64,000 nt of DNA from Planctomycetota bacterium (lineage in GTDB: Bacteria; Planctomycetota; Planctomycetia; Isosphaerales; Isosphaeraceae): assembly GCA_028291545.1 (NCBI GenBank), contig JAQGHR010000089.1:27303-91302 (forward strand), given 5' to 3'. A model generated the notes under the pieces. It worked only from the letters and a program-made list of their open reading frames with translations, did no database searches and was not told where the DNA came from. Position 1 is the first letter of the stretch. The number at the start of each line of letters is the position of its first letter. The position numbers and the translations under genes were made by a program. Shown here piece after piece: positions 1-9,175 of the stretch.

Positions 1-463
1 AGCCGGGCAAGGTGTTGTAACTGACGTAGGCCACGCCGTTCTTCGAGAGGTTCTCCGAGCAGATTCTCAAGATCGCCGACTTGACCCCGTCGGGCACCCA
101 GGAGTAAACGCCGTGGCACAGGATGTAGTCGAACGTCCCGAGCTCCCGGGTGACGTCGGCCAGGCTCATCGCGTGAAACTCGACGTTGGTTGCGCCGACG
201 GTCTGTGCTGTGGCGATGGCCGTATTGATCTGACGGTTGGAGAGGTCGATGCCGACGAAATGGGATTCGGGAAGGAGCTGGGCGAGCGGGATCAGATTCC
301 CGCCGCTCGCGCAGCCCATTTCGAGGACTCGGCACGACTCGACCGGCGTGGCGTCCAGACCGAACAGCGTGGCAACCGAGGCCAGTCGCTCCGGGTGGGT
401 CTCGTTCAGCGCGACACTCTGGTAGGGCACTTCGTCGTAACTATTTCCGTTGTCTTCGGGCAT
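1..463 (-). CDS. SAM-dependent methyltransferase with regulatory-domain type N-terminus (partial, 3' end beyond window)
   Basis: A reading frame opens at an ATG at 463, preceded by GGGAG about ten bases upstream, and runs off the left edge after 154 codons without a stop. The N-terminus carries YDEVPYQS (residues 9-16), followed by a class I methyltransferase SAM-binding motif, VLEMGCASGGNL (47-57), and VGIDLS (70-75), where the acidic residue of motif II sits. FDYILCHGVYSWVP (111-124) is typical of the family whose members also carry a methyltransferase-regulatory domain further downstream. That C-terminal part is outside the window. The substrate cannot be predicted; protein or small-molecule methylation are both possible. 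The family match is strong from these blocks. Confidence 0.85.
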   Translation of the reverse strand, partial: MPEDNGNSYDEVPYQSVALNETHPERLASVATLFGLDATPVESCRVLEMGCASGGNLIPLAQLLPESHFVGIDLSNRQINTAIATAQTVGATNVEFHAMSLADVTRELGTFDYILCHGVYSWVPDGVKSAILRICSENLSKNGVAYVSYNTLPG

Positions 464-571
464 TACCAGGGCTCCCTGCCGGGAAGGCGAAGCGATAGAC
501 TCGCGTTGGCCGCTCCAGACAGGATCGGCAAGACGCACGGATGTTCGTGACTTGAGGCTGAGATGGCAAGG

Positions 572-628
572 ATTATAGCGTCGGATCGACCCGAAAAGAG
601 GAGGCTTCCGTTGAAAGGTTGATCCGAC
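572..628 (-). promoter_or_regulatory. Possible -10 box and inverted repeat upstream of the methyltransferase
   Basis: Read on the minus strand, 577-572 is TATAAT, an exact -10 match about 110 bases before the methyltransferase start. No good -35 lies at the right distance. An 8 bp perfect inverted repeat (GTCGGATC at 580-587, GATCCGAC at 621-628) flanks it upstream and could instead end the SGNH gene transcript. Either reading is inference. Confidence 0.3.
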
Positions 629-645
629 CTCTCCGGGCAGCCGCT

Positions 646-2343
646 TCAACGCAGTTTCGGCGGATTAACCCCCAGGCCCGGAATGCCGGCCTCTTCGGGC
701 GCGGTCCGTTTTTCGATCGCATCGGCGGCACGCAACCATCGTGCGCCGCGGGCGAATCGTGCCGATCCGTCGTAACGAGGGACTCCGAGGCGTCCCCAGA
801 AGCTTGCCGAACGACGGCTGACTTCGGCCCACTTCGCCGCGTCGAGCTGGAAGTGCGAGGCCGTCTCCGAGGGATCAATCGGCCTACTCGGCGATCGATC
901 GAGCCCAAACACGCCCCGACTTCGGAGCTGAGAGAGAGCGTCCTCGGCCAATGCCAGGTAGGCTCGAAAGGTGGGATGCTGGCCGTCGTGAAAGACATAG
1001 TCGTCCAGGAGGCCCGTCGGCGAGATCGCGGATAGCCGGGCCGGCGCATCGACCAGGACCAGTCCGGGATGCCTTGCGGCGACTTTTCGATACTCGTCCT
1101 GGAACTCGGAAGGACATCGCATCGGCAAGCCGTCCAGGTCCCGGGCCAGCGTGTAATGCTTGCTGGCCTCGTCGAACTTGCCATCGGCCTGGAGCAGCAC
1201 GGCCAGTCGATAGTGCGACTCAGCAAAACCCGGCTGGCGATCTATCAATTGACGGTACGCGGCCATTCCTTGCTTGGGATCCTTCCGCTCCAGAGAGAGA
1301 GCGTCGAGAAAATCTCTACTGAACGCCGCGCGGTCGGCCGCGAGGGCGCTGGGCGAAAGGATCGAGCGGTCGGGGTCGAACCCCACATCGTTGCCGGCGG
1401 GGATGACGAAAATGGGCACCGCACCGGCCCGATCGCACCAGTCCGCGATCGATTCCAGTTCGCGAGCAAAGAGCCGGCAGAGGGCGGCACGGGTCGACGG
1501 CTCGCAGACCGGTCGTTCGACGAGCGCCCGGATCTCCTTCGGGGACGGCGGCTGGTCAATCCTCTGGATATCGACGGCATCGCGAATCATTCGCGTGAAT
1601 GCCGTCCAATCTCCGACCCGATCGCTGAGCCCGTTGCGCGGCCGCTGGAAGGCGTCGTCCGCGTAATAGTTCACGACTCGCGTCCAGCCCCATCGCGCCT
1701 GAAACTCGTTGTGTCCGGCGTACAGGAGCACGAGATCGGGTCGTTGCTTCTGATATTCGAGCTCGGCCACGGCGCTTGCAAGTGGGATACCGCCCGAGGC
1801 GGCCATGATGATGCGTACTTTCTTCCCTGGATTCGATTGCTCAATCTGGCGAGCGACGACGTGCCCGATTGAGAACCAGGGCTGAAACGGCTGCCCCTCC
1901 GCGCTCGACTCGCCGAGAACCAGAAGGACCAGCTCTCCCGAAGCCCGCGCTTCAGGCACCTTGGGCGGAACGCGCGGGGGCGGAGGCGGCAGCCTGTTCC
2001 AGACTGCGAATCCCCAGGCTCCCAGTTCCAACATTGCGAGGCCGAGAAGGGTCGCGACGCTCAACGCGAGCACCCTTGCCGAGATCGGACGCCGCTCGCG
2101 ACGCCTTCGCGCGCGGATCAACCTTCGTGCGGATACGACGCTCGCCAGTGCCGCCGTGACCAGTGCGAAACCGTAAGCGATCAGAACTCCATGAAGGAAC
2201 CCGATGGACGCCCACCGACGGGTGTCCGGCAGCAGACCCGTCCACCAGACGCCGACCCACAGGCGGCCGAGATCCCAGAGCACATACGCTCCGACCGCGA
2301 CGCATGCCAGGAGAAGACATCGCCACAGCCACCGCCGACTCAT
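646..2343 (-). CDS. Membrane-anchored SGNH/GDSL-family hydrolase with a TPR-like insert
   Basis: 565 residues from an ATG at 2343 (AGGGG four bases upstream); a GTG at 2364 would add seven residues. Three hydrophobic segments lie near residues 8-24, 47-70 and 91-113, then a proline linker. The SGNH blocks are LGESSAEGQPF with the nucleophile Ser146, YAGHNE with Asn212, and a C-terminal DGQHPT giving the catalytic Asp-His pair. Between these blocks, around residues 340-390, is a TPR-like helical pair (AESHYRLAVLLQADGKFDEA). The family covers esterases and carbohydrate O-acetyl transferases or esterases; membrane anchoring suggests an envelope polysaccharide substrate, which is inference. The gene stands alone between a non-coding stretch and the methyltransferase. 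Confidence 0.8.
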   Translation of the reverse strand: MSRRWLWRCLLLACVAVGAYVLWDLGRLWVGVWWTGLLPDTRRWASIGFLHGVLIAYGFALVTAALASVVSARRLIRARRRRERRPISARVLALSVATLLGLAMLELGAWGFAVWNRLPPPPPRVPPKVPEARASGELVLLVLGESSAEGQPFQPWFSIGHVVARQIEQSNPGKKVRIIMAASGGIPLASAVAELEYQKQRPDLVLLYAGHNEFQARWGWTRVVNYYADDAFQRPRNGLSDRVGDWTAFTRMIRDAVDIQRIDQPPSPKEIRALVERPVCEPSTRAALCRLFARELESIADWCDRAGAVPIFVIPAGNDVGFDPDRSILSPSALAADRAAFSRDFLDALSLERKDPKQGMAAYRQLIDRQPGFAESHYRLAVLLQADGKFDEASKHYTLARDLDGLPMRCPSEFQDEYRKVAARHPGLVLVDAPARLSAISPTGLLDDYVFHDGQHPTFRAYLALAEDALSQLRSRGVFGLDRSPSRPIDPSETASHFQLDAAKWAEVSRRSASFWGRLGVPRYDGSARFARGARWLRAADAIEKRTAPEEAGIPGLGVNPPKLR

Positions 2344-2721
2344 CCGCCCCTGAGAATCGACCACTGACCGCCCCTCGCAAGCACCTTATGATCCGGAGAT
2401 TCCCGTAGGATTCCCATCAGCTTGACGCGGGTGGTGCGGGCTTTGCCAGGGTCCTTAATCACGCCCTGTCTGAGGAGGAAACCGGCGGAGCCAGCCCAAC
2501 CATGCCATCCCGCGGGGAAACCGCACTAATCTCCGATGCATGTGGCACCCTCGTCAAGGGCGTGTCGATTTTGCGGAGCTGGGCGCGAGCGAAATAAAGA
2601 AAGCCGGCCGAGAGACATTAACCTCAAAAAGACCACCTCTCCCATGGTCTTCCCTTGGCAATATCTCCCGGCCGGCCGGGCTCATGGACGTGTCCCTGTT
2701 CGGACATCGTCTGTGTGAGAG

Positions 2722-2762
2722 GGGGCGAGCGGGGGGGTCGTGCGAGGCAACCCGCTCGCCCC
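2722..2762. repeat. 12 bp perfect stem-loop
   Basis: GGGGCGAGCGGG at 2722-2733 is the exact reverse complement of CCCGCTCGCCCC at 2751-2762, leaving a 17-base loop. No T-run follows on either strand, and it lies more than 350 bases from either flanking gene, so it is a poor fit to an ordinary terminator. It may be a structured RNA element or a dispersed palindrome. Confidence 0.6.
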
Positions 2763-3069
2763 TTGGCGGTAAGCCGACACCGGTTGAACGATGCAGCCGT
2801 CGCCGTTGGGGTGGCTCCTGATAACTTTTGGTGAGTCGTTAGGCCTCCGAGAGATCCCTGTGTTCGCTTGGTCTTTTGCCTCTCGTTTGGCCGATGTTAG
2901 AGGAGAAAGCAACCGAAGTGCCAGAGCCTCGAAAACCTTGCAAGATTGTCGGCCACGGCCTGGAAATTTCTCCGATCCGATCCATAACTTTTTGGTTTAT
3001 CTAGACTTACGATTATGATACTTTGCCGGGATTGTTTTGCATCCGTTTTTCACTCATCATCGTTTCTCG

Positions 3070-3087
3070 ATGACATCACCATGTCAT
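3070..3087. promoter_or_regulatory. Operator-like palindrome upstream of the 3195 gene
   Basis: ATGACAT (3070-3076), four bases, then ATGTCAT (3081-3087) form a perfect 7-4-7 inverted repeat about 110 bases before the 3195 start. The size and spacing resemble a dimeric repressor site. No regulator gene is adjacent. Binding is inference. Confidence 0.35.
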
Positions 3088-3194
3088 GACGATTCTGTAG
3101 GCAATGTCGCCCGGTGATCGTGCAATGATCTCAACGACTCGAATCCTGGTGCTGCATTCTTTGAGATCCTTTGATGTAGAGGCTGTGAGCGATT

Positions 3195-4430
3195 ATGGAA
3201 CTGGACCGTTTCCGATTACTTGCGAGTGCGTCACCAGGCCGTCGGGTATCCGAGGCGAACGAGATCGCACGTCTTGAGCGGACGCTGTTGAAAATGCTCG
3301 ACGAGGACGGCATCCCTCGACGCCTGGCGGTCGGGGCATGGTGGCAGCTACTGAGCGAGTTGGCCAAGGTCGTCCTCCCGCGCAGCGAGTCATGGTCCGA
3401 ATCCATCAAGCAGCGACTTCGGGGATTGCTAATCGGGACGATGAGATTTAGCCGTCCAGACGGTTCCGCCGTGTTCGAGGCGAGGCAAATCCCCAAGGAC
3501 CGAGCGACTCTGGTCCGCGCCTGGGCGACGTTCCTTGATGAGCCCGGTGTCCTGACCGTTGCCGGGTGGTGGTTCGGCCGGCGACGTACGGAATCCCCGA
3601 CGCCCCCCCCGCTCCCAACATCGGGGCATGAGTCCCATCCGCTCGCGATGTTGCGGCCCGACTGGCGAGCCGACGGCGACTTCCTGGCCGTCGACCATCG
3701 AACGGCGGGTGCGGGTTCGTTCCTCGAACTTCAGACGTCGGGTGAAACGCTGCTTGGCCGATCCTGGCTTGCCGGGTTGTCTCCGGCCGGTGTCGGCCGT
3801 GGCGCGGGCTGGTCGACCGGGATGTATGCGGACCGAGCCGAGTGGTCCTTCCGGGTCGGAGACGCCCGAGTGGTCCGAACCGCCGTGCTCCTCCGCGGCC
3901 GCAAGCTCGCCCTCCTCGCTGATGAGTGGATAGGTGCGGCCGGGGGCAACATCTCGGGACGTTTTTCGGTCGCCGATGGAGTTGAGGTGGCACCGGTGAC
4001 TGACAGCCGGGCGTTGTCGCTGAAGATCAACCGTGCGTCTGCGAGGGCCTTTCCCCTGGCGCTCCCCGCCCTGCCCTACGCGACCGATCGCGGGTCGCTC
4101 GTCTATCAGGACGGCGAGCTTGTCCTGACCCAGAAAGTTGACTCGCGCCGAGTCTGGGCCCCCCTCCTGCTCTCATGGGACAAATTACGCAACCGACGCC
4201 CGGCCCGATGGCGAAGGCTGACGGTTTCGGAGAAATCGAAGAATTGCCCCTCGGATATCGCGTTTGCCGCACGCGTCGGCTGGGGGCATGGCGATGGATT
4301 GGTTGTCTACCGCAGCCTGGCACGGCCCGCGTTACGCACGTTTCTGGGGCATCAGACCTCGGCGAAGTTCCTGATCGGCCTCTTCAATGACAAGGGAGAC
4401 GTAGTTCCCCTACTGAAGGTGGACGGGTAA
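3195..4430 (+). CDS. Hypothetical protein, possibly related to the C-terminal sheet of heparinase II/III lyases
   Basis: 411 residues from the ATG at 3195. I do not recognise the family with certainty. The first 120 residues look helical (a WWQLLSELAKVV segment); the rest is beta-rich, with GDFLAVDHRTAG, RVVRTAVLLRGRKLALLADEW and GRFSVADGVEVAP, a rhythm like the beta-sandwich part of heparinase II/III-type polysaccharide lyases. The catalytic alpha-toroid of those enzymes is absent, so activity should not be assumed. There is no signal peptide. The gene is convergent with the photolyase and separated from it by only 22 bases. Confidence 0.5.
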   Translation: MELDRFRLLASASPGRRVSEANEIARLERTLLKMLDEDGIPRRLAVGAWWQLLSELAKVVLPRSESWSESIKQRLRGLLIGTMRFSRPDGSAVFEARQIPKDRATLVRAWATFLDEPGVLTVAGWWFGRRRTESPTPPPLPTSGHESHPLAMLRPDWRADGDFLAVDHRTAGAGSFLELQTSGETLLGRSWLAGLSPAGVGRGAGWSTGMYADRAEWSFRVGDARVVRTAVLLRGRKLALLADEWIGAAGGNISGRFSVADGVEVAPVTDSRALSLKINRASARAFPLALPALPYATDRGSLVYQDGELVLTQKVDSRRVWAPLLLSWDKLRNRRPARWRRLTVSEKSKNCPSDIAFAARVGWGHGDGLVVYRSLARPALRTFLGHQTSAKFLIGLFNDKGDVVPLLKVDG

Positions 4431-4452
4431 GGCCACCAATGCGGTGGCGGAG

Positions 4453-5844
4453 TCAAGTCGCGAGGTAAGTCCCCTTCTCAAGTTCTTGCACCCGGGAAAT
4501 GTAAGCTGCCGAATCGAATTTTCGGCCGGTACTCGCCCCACTCATGAAGCGAATCGTGCCGAAGATCTGGCGCTCCGCCCACGGCCGATCGTGCTTTCCC
4601 CCGATCGCCCAGGCGATGCCGGCATAGCCGTTCGGGTCGCGGCCATCCATTTCGTAGCGATCGTTCAGGTCCAAAGCGATCGCGAACGCGGTCTCGGGAT
4701 CCGGGGACCACTCCAGGATCTTCTTGGCCCAATACATCCGCAAATAGTTATGCATTCGGCCCGTGAGGACCATCTCTTTCTGGGCGGCATTCCACAGCAG
4801 GTCGGATGTCTCGCCCCGTTCGAGCGTCTCTGCGGAATACAGGACGGGACGAGGATCGTCGCGGTGCTTCGCCAGCGTTTTGAGCCCCCAGGCGGCGCAT
4901 CCTTCCAGGCGATCGTAGTCCGGATTCCTCGCCACGAAGTTGATCGCTAGTTCGCGGCGAACGATCAACTCTTCGAGGAAGGCGTCGATGCTCTCCTGGG
5001 CCGCGCCGGAATCTCGAACGGCGAGGGCGATGGTGGTGGGGCTGATGTGTCCGAAATGGAGGTGCGCGGAGAGTTCGCTGGTCATGTAGGGCGTCGGCTC
5101 ATTGCGTTCGGTGGCGTACCTGGGCAGACGGTCCTTCAGGAATCGCTGCAATCGTCGCATCGCCTCGGCCGGACCGCCCCGGTAGTCCGCGACCTCGCCA
5201 ACCCCTCCGACATGGAGCGAGTTGAGGAGAGCATCCGGCTCGATCCCTTCTCCGACCGGAATCTCCGCTGGCGGCAAGGCGATGTGGGCTCGCGGATTAC
5301 CGGTCCGCTGCATGTACAAATCGAGAACCTTGTGGATCTTGGGCCGGATCGTGCGAGCCGCAAACTCTTCCTTGGGAAAGTGTGCGGACGGCACGACCAC
5401 ATCCGCGTCGACCAGGACAAACGGGACGGATAGACCCTCGGCGACGAGTCTCCTCCATTCCATCCCGATCCGAAGCGGGTTCTCGTCGGCGATGACAAGG
5501 GCCGGCCGCACTTCCTCGGCCACGCAAAGAACCACGTCGGCTGGATCGCCGATCCGGAGGACGAGATGGACATTTCGAGCCGCCAAGGCGTCTTGGACCT
5601 CGGGAAGTCCGTCGACCAGGAACCGATAATGACGCCGCTGCGCCCCGGGATAATTGGCCGTGAGCCCGAAGACGACGATCACGGGCTTCTTCAACGCGTT
5701 TCCAACGGAAATCGCCAGGTTCAACGCCGGGTTATCGCGGCCGCGCTTGGCACGTTGCATCCAGTAGAGGATGCATGATCCGATTGGATCGACAGCACCT
5801 AACCGCAAGAATCGAAGACCCGGGCGTGGATCAAGAATATTCAT
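4453..5844 (-). CDS. phr: Class II CPD photolyase (deoxyribodipyrimidine photo-lyase)
   Basis: Repairs UV-induced cyclobutane pyrimidine dimers using FAD and light. I start it at the ATG at 5844, giving 463 residues, the usual class II size; the frame stays open for 50 more codons, but they are not family-like and overlap a candidate -10 box. Class II hallmarks are DPIGSCILYWMQRAKRG at the N-terminus, a Rossmann-like antenna domain (PVIVVFGLTANYPGAQRRH), and the C-terminal FAD/DNA-binding block with MHNYLRMYWAKKILEW, DLNDRYEMDGRDPNGYAG and GKHDRPWAER. All key blocks are intact. It diverges from the DUF1559 gene at 6286 and converges with the 3195 gene. Confidence 0.93.
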   Translation of the reverse strand: MNILDPRPGLRFLRLGAVDPIGSCILYWMQRAKRGRDNPALNLAISVGNALKKPVIVVFGLTANYPGAQRRHYRFLVDGLPEVQDALAARNVHLVLRIGDPADVVLCVAEEVRPALVIADENPLRIGMEWRRLVAEGLSVPFVLVDADVVVPSAHFPKEEFAARTIRPKIHKVLDLYMQRTGNPRAHIALPPAEIPVGEGIEPDALLNSLHVGGVGEVADYRGGPAEAMRRLQRFLKDRLPRYATERNEPTPYMTSELSAHLHFGHISPTTIALAVRDSGAAQESIDAFLEELIVRRELAINFVARNPDYDRLEGCAAWGLKTLAKHRDDPRPVLYSAETLERGETSDLLWNAAQKEMVLTGRMHNYLRMYWAKKILEWSPDPETAFAIALDLNDRYEMDGRDPNGYAGIAWAIGGKHDRPWAERQIFGTIRFMSGASTGRKFDSAAYISRVQELEKGTYLAT

Positions 5845-6285
5845 CATCTTCGGATCGTAGGCGCAAGGGAATCCTACGGGGAATTTCTCGCGAGCTTCAT
5901 TTCGCCTGAACGGTGTGAATGTAATATAGGTAGCGACGGGTCGCCCGGCACGGGTAACCGCATATGACTGTTGCGAGAGATGGTTTTTCATCAATCATGC
6001 GAAAGGTTCTTGGATTTCGTAACAGAGATGGTTTACACTATTGGCCGCCGACGAGGATGTCGGTCCCGCCTCCTACTCCCCTCTCCGGGCGGACCTCTCT
6101 GAACGGATCTGCGAATAACGCTTTCCCCTCTGTTCCTCGACAGTCCGCTGTTGCCTCGTTTTCCTAATCGAAGCATCGGGAGAGTCTCCGAAAGCGGCCC
6201 AATCGCTTTCCGGCGGACGAATCCCTGATGACTGTGATCCGATCCCATGTTCTTCATCCGATTTTTACCGAGGAAGGAGTGCGCC
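5845..6285. other. 441 bp divergent intergenic region (photolyase / DUF1559)
   Basis: No gene seen. On the minus strand TATATT (5928-5923) lies about 75 bases before the photolyase ATG and could be its -10 box, with no clear -35. On the plus strand the DUF1559 start is preceded by AGGAAGGAG at 6271-6279. No strong palindrome was noticed apart from a 5 bp stem near 5931-5943. Confidence 0.45.
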
Positions 6286-7452
6286 ATGAGTAGCCACAGA
6301 AGACCCATTCGCCGCGGATTCACACTGATCGAGCTGTTGGTCGTCATCGCGATCATCGGCGTCCTGATCGCCCTGCTGTTGCCCGCCGTCCAGGCCGCTC
6401 GAGAGGCCGCCCGCCGCATGCAATGCACCAACAACCTGAAGCAAATCGGCCTTGGCCTCCACAATTACGAGAGCACGCACAAGGCTTTTCCGCCGGGCCG
6501 CATGTCCCCCGACGCGATCAAGGGAGGCGTCCCCGCTCTCACGCTGACGAGCTATGGCGCCTCAACCCTGCCGAATGCTCCGGGCAACTGGTCGGGCTAC
6601 TACTCCGTGCATTGCCATATCCTGAGCTACATGGAGCAGTCGGCCGCCTTCAATGCGATGAATTTCACGGGTGTCAACCTGGGAGCCCTCCAGGACGCGA
6701 GTGGAAATATCATCTCACCCAACTACACCAGCTACACGATGACGACGAACAGCTTCATCTGCCCATCCGACCCGTTCGGGGGCCAGGGACCCGGCGGTGA
6801 GAACAATTACCGCGCCAACTTCGGCGGCAGCACCCCGTATGCCGGGGGCGGCTTGCGCGGCGACAATATCCAGCGGTCGAACACAGACAATGGAATGTTC
6901 ACCTATGGGCCTGGGGTCGCTATTTCGGAAGTCCTCGACGGGTTGAGCAACACGGCCATGTTCGCGGAGCGCACCAAGGGCTCGGGATCGTTTGTTTCTC
7001 CGGCGAAGTCGGACTTCGGGTTCGTGGCGAAGACGGCGATCTCGCTTACGTTCAACGGCCCGGTCGACGCACAGAACCTGTACCAGTACTGCGGCTCACA
7101 TACGTTCGTGGTACCCGGCGACTTCATGTACCAGCAGGGCCGGTACGTGGCGAGCCCGGGATTCGGCCTCCAGTTCTCCGACGGCTGGGGCTATGCGTGG
7201 TACATCTCAACGCTCTACAACCACGTAGCACCTCCGAATTGGAAAGGCTACGACTGCGGATTGGGGACGAGTCTGGCCGACGCACCGAGCGAACATGCCA
7301 TCGTCTCGGCCCGCAGCATGCACCCGGGAGGCGTGAACGTCCTGTTCGGCGATAGTTCCGTGAAATTCGTGAAGGACAGCACGGACGTCAAGGTCTGGCG
7401 AGCGCTTGGCTCACGAGCCGGCAATGAAATCGTCAGTGCCACGGATTATTGA
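6286..7452 (+). CDS. DUF1559 family pilin-like secreted protein
   Basis: 388 residues. The ATG at 6286 follows AGGAAGGAG; an in-frame ATG at 6247 has no such site. The N-terminus is a type IV prepilin/pseudopilin signal: [20 protein letters not shown] (residues 8-27), cleaved after the Gly before FTLIE, then a hydrophobic helix running into [15 protein letters not shown]. The body is a beta-rich globular domain typical of DUF1559, ending in the family's C-terminal [11 protein letters not shown] block near residue 345. Planctomycete genomes carry many paralogues of unknown function; they are probably surface or periplasmic pseudopilins handled by a type II/IV secretion-like system. A stem-loop and a small lipoprotein gene follow immediately. 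Confidence 0.93.
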   Translation: MSSHRRPIRRGFTLIELLVVIAIIGVLIALLLPAVQAAREAARRMQCTNNLKQIGLGLHNYESTHKAFPPGRMSPDAIKGGVPALTLTSYGASTLPNAPGNWSGYYSVHCHILSYMEQSAAFNAMNFTGVNLGALQDASGNIISPNYTSYTMTTNSFICPSDPFGGQGPGGENNYRANFGGSTPYAGGGLRGDNIQRSNTDNGMFTYGPGVAISEVLDGLSNTAMFAERTKGSGSFVSPAKSDFGFVAKTAISLTFNGPVDAQNLYQYCGSHTFVVPGDFMYQQGRYVASPGFGLQFSDGWGYAWYISTLYNHVAPPNWKGYDCGLGTSLADAPSEHAIVSARSMHPGGVNVLFGDSSVKFVKDSTDVKVWRALGSRAGNEIVSATDY

Positions 7453-7473
7453 ACCCAATTCCAAACCGAGGGG

Positions 7474-7502
7474 CTGGGGCAGACCGAAATGGTCCGCCCC
7501 AG
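7474..7502 (+). terminator. Stem-loop after the DUF1559 gene
   Basis: CTGGGGC-A-GACC (7474-7485) pairs with GGTC-C-GCCCCAG (7491-7502), one mismatch, five-base loop GAAAT. It starts 21 bases after the DUF1559 stop and 71 before the lipoprotein start. No T-run follows, so it may attenuate, or protect the upstream mRNA, rather than fully terminate. Confidence 0.5.
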
Positions 7503-7545
7503 TCCAGGCGCTTCTTTGGCGGAAAACTCACTTACAGGATCTTCC

Positions 7546-7998
7546 ATGATTCGAATTGCCGTTGCATCCGTATGCCTGACCGTTGGACTTTGCGGCTGTG
7601 GGGGCGGCTTGCCGGAGAGCGCACGGAAATCCTTGCCGTCCACCCCGGGCACCCATGGGGGGACGGCGTTCCCCCTGGCGAGCGATAAGGGCTATGTCGA
7701 GGTCGTCATCGAGACCGTCAAGGCGACGAAAGCGGACCGCGACGTGATCCTCGCGATGTACTTCTTGAAGCCGGATCTGAAGTCGCCCCTGGAGACCACC
7801 CCGACGGGTGTCGCCGCTTCGTTCGCGGCTCCGGGTCAGGAGGCCCAGATCAAGGCGACCCTCGACTCACGTCCCAAGGCGAAGGGTGACGGGCGTTTCG
7901 CGAGTGAAGTCGGACCTTACGATTTTGACGAGATTCACGGCGAAATCACCGGGAGTCTCGACGGCCAGGCTTTCACCATTCCGTTCGCGGTGAAATAA
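7546..7998 (+). CDS. Small lipoprotein downstream of DUF1559 gene
   Basis: 150 residues from the ATG at 7546 (AGGAT seven bases upstream). The first 20 residues form a lipoprotein signal: MIRIAVASVCLTVGLCGCGG, with LCGC fitting a lipobox and lipidation at the second Cys. The rest has a run of charged and beta-prone residues (GYVEVVIETVKATKADRD; DFDEIHGEITGSLDGQAF), with no motif I recognise. Its position right after a DUF1559 gene is repeated at 10859-12348 in this window, so a partner role for the DUF1559 protein is plausible but unproven. It converges with the dehydrogenase at 8033. Confidence 0.75.
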   Translation: MIRIAVASVCLTVGLCGCGGGLPESARKSLPSTPGTHGGTAFPLASDKGYVEVVIETVKATKADRDVILAMYFLKPDLKSPLETTPTGVAASFAAPGQEAQIKATLDSRPKAKGDGRFASEVGPYDFDEIHGEITGSLDGQAFTIPFAVK

Positions 7999-8032
7999 GT
8001 AGCCTTCGGCGCTACTCCGTCATCTGACCAGA

Positions 8033-9031
8033 TCATTTGCCGAGTCGTCGCCGGATGGCGGCGACTTCGGCAGGGTCATTCACCGGATTCCGTGGTGCCT
8101 TCCCATTGAGGACGCCCACAACGTCTTCGGCGATACCTTCCGCCATGTTTCGAAGGCTTTCGACGGTCTGCGCCGCCGAGTGGGGCGTGAGCATCACATC
8201 GGGCCTCCCGATGAGCGGATGGTCGGCGGGTGGGGGCTCCACATCGTAAACGTCGGCGGCGTAGCCCCAAAGTCGATGGACATCCAGGGCTTCCGCGACG
8301 GCCTGCTCATCGACGACCGGGCCCCGGCAGGTGTTGATCAGAGCGGCGTCCGGCCGCATCCTGGACAGCGCGGCGCGGTCGATTAACCTGCGAGTCGATT
8401 CGTCGAGTGGAACGTGGAGAGTTACATATTCGCTGGCCATCAAGAGTTCGTCGAGCTCCACGCGGCGGGCGCCGGCCTTCTTCTCCGCCTCGGGAGGAGG
8501 CGCGACAATATCAGTGTAAAGCACGTTCATGCCGAAGGCGACTCTGGCAATCTCGCCGACGCGCTTACCGATGCGTCCGAATCCAATAATTCCCAGAGTG
8601 CGACCGGTGAGGTCCCGGCCGACATACTTCGTCCGATCGTTGTAGCGACCCGCGAGCAGGGAGGCCATCTGCTGGGGGAAGTGCTTCGAGAGCCCGATCA
8701 TGAATGCGATCGTATGTGCCGCCACGGCTTCCGTGTTTGCACCGGGAGTATACACAACCTGGATTCCCCGAACCGTGGCCGCGGGCACGTCCACCTGGTC
8801 GTATCCAACCCCGTGGCGCCCGATGACGCGCAGTCTGGGCGCGGCATCCATGAGAGCGCCGTCGATCGTCCCCGCCGTGCGAATCACTAGGGCGTCGGCG
8901 TCGGCAATCTCTCGATACAGGACTTCCGGTTTGAGAGAAGACGCCATTCTCAGTTCGCCCGCGTCACTCAGCATGACGAGGCCGGATTCGGCCATGTTCG
9001 TGAGGCTCAGGATGATCGGTCGCTGCGACAT
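8033..9031 (-). CDS. D-isomer-specific 2-hydroxyacid dehydrogenase (NAD-dependent)
   Basis: 332 residues; ATG at 9031 with AGGGA upstream. The enzyme family interconverts D-2-hydroxyacids and 2-oxoacids with NAD(P)H. The Rossmann fingerprint GIIGFGRIG is at residues 147-155, and the catalytic triad is visible as Arg236 (NTCRGPVVDE), Glu265 (DVYDVEP) and His284 (LTPHSAA). The N-terminal GRHGVGYDQVD block is like phosphoglycerate and hydroxypyruvate reductases, but there is no C-terminal ACT domain, so it is not a long-form SerA. The substrate is unclear: glyoxylate/hydroxypyruvate or another 2-oxoacid. It ends facing the lipoprotein gene, with a 6 bp stem (7998-8016) between them. Confidence 0.88.
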   Translation of the reverse strand: MSQRPIILSLTNMAESGLVMLSDAGELRMASSLKPEVLYREIADADALVIRTAGTIDGALMDAAPRLRVIGRHGVGYDQVDVPAATVRGIQVVYTPGANTEAVAAHTIAFMIGLSKHFPQQMASLLAGRYNDRTKYVGRDLTGRTLGIIGFGRIGKRVGEIARVAFGMNVLYTDIVAPPPEAEKKAGARRVELDELLMASEYVTLHVPLDESTRRLIDRAALSRMRPDAALINTCRGPVVDEQAVAEALDVHRLWGYAADVYDVEPPPADHPLIGRPDVMLTPHSAAQTVESLRNMAEGIAEDVVGVLNGKAPRNPVNDPAEVAAIRRRLGK

Positions 9032-9175
9032 CGAAGTGTCCCTGGTCGAGATGGATCTGGTCGGCGAACTCTATCACAACGCCATCGGACTCGATAGGAC
9101 GCGGGCACGGACTTTCAGACGGCGCGGAGGACCTCCTCCTGCCATGTGATGTGACTCAATCGGCCCAACTCCTGT

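Larger units (their letters stand above)
2344..3194. other. 851 bp non-coding region between divergent genes
   Basis: No convincing gene is present; the short open frames here lack ribosome-binding sites and family features. The region separates the SGNH gene (minus) from the 3195 gene (plus) and should contain both promoters. It holds a 12 bp stem-loop at 2722-2762, an AT-rich stretch at about 2985-3060, and an 18 bp palindrome at 3070-3087. No tRNA cloverleaf or riboswitch core was recognised by eye. Confidence 0.6.

Noticed and set aside
113..550. A 145-codon plus-strand open frame at the left end
   Set aside because: It overlaps the truncated methyltransferase on the minus strand, which has clear family motifs.
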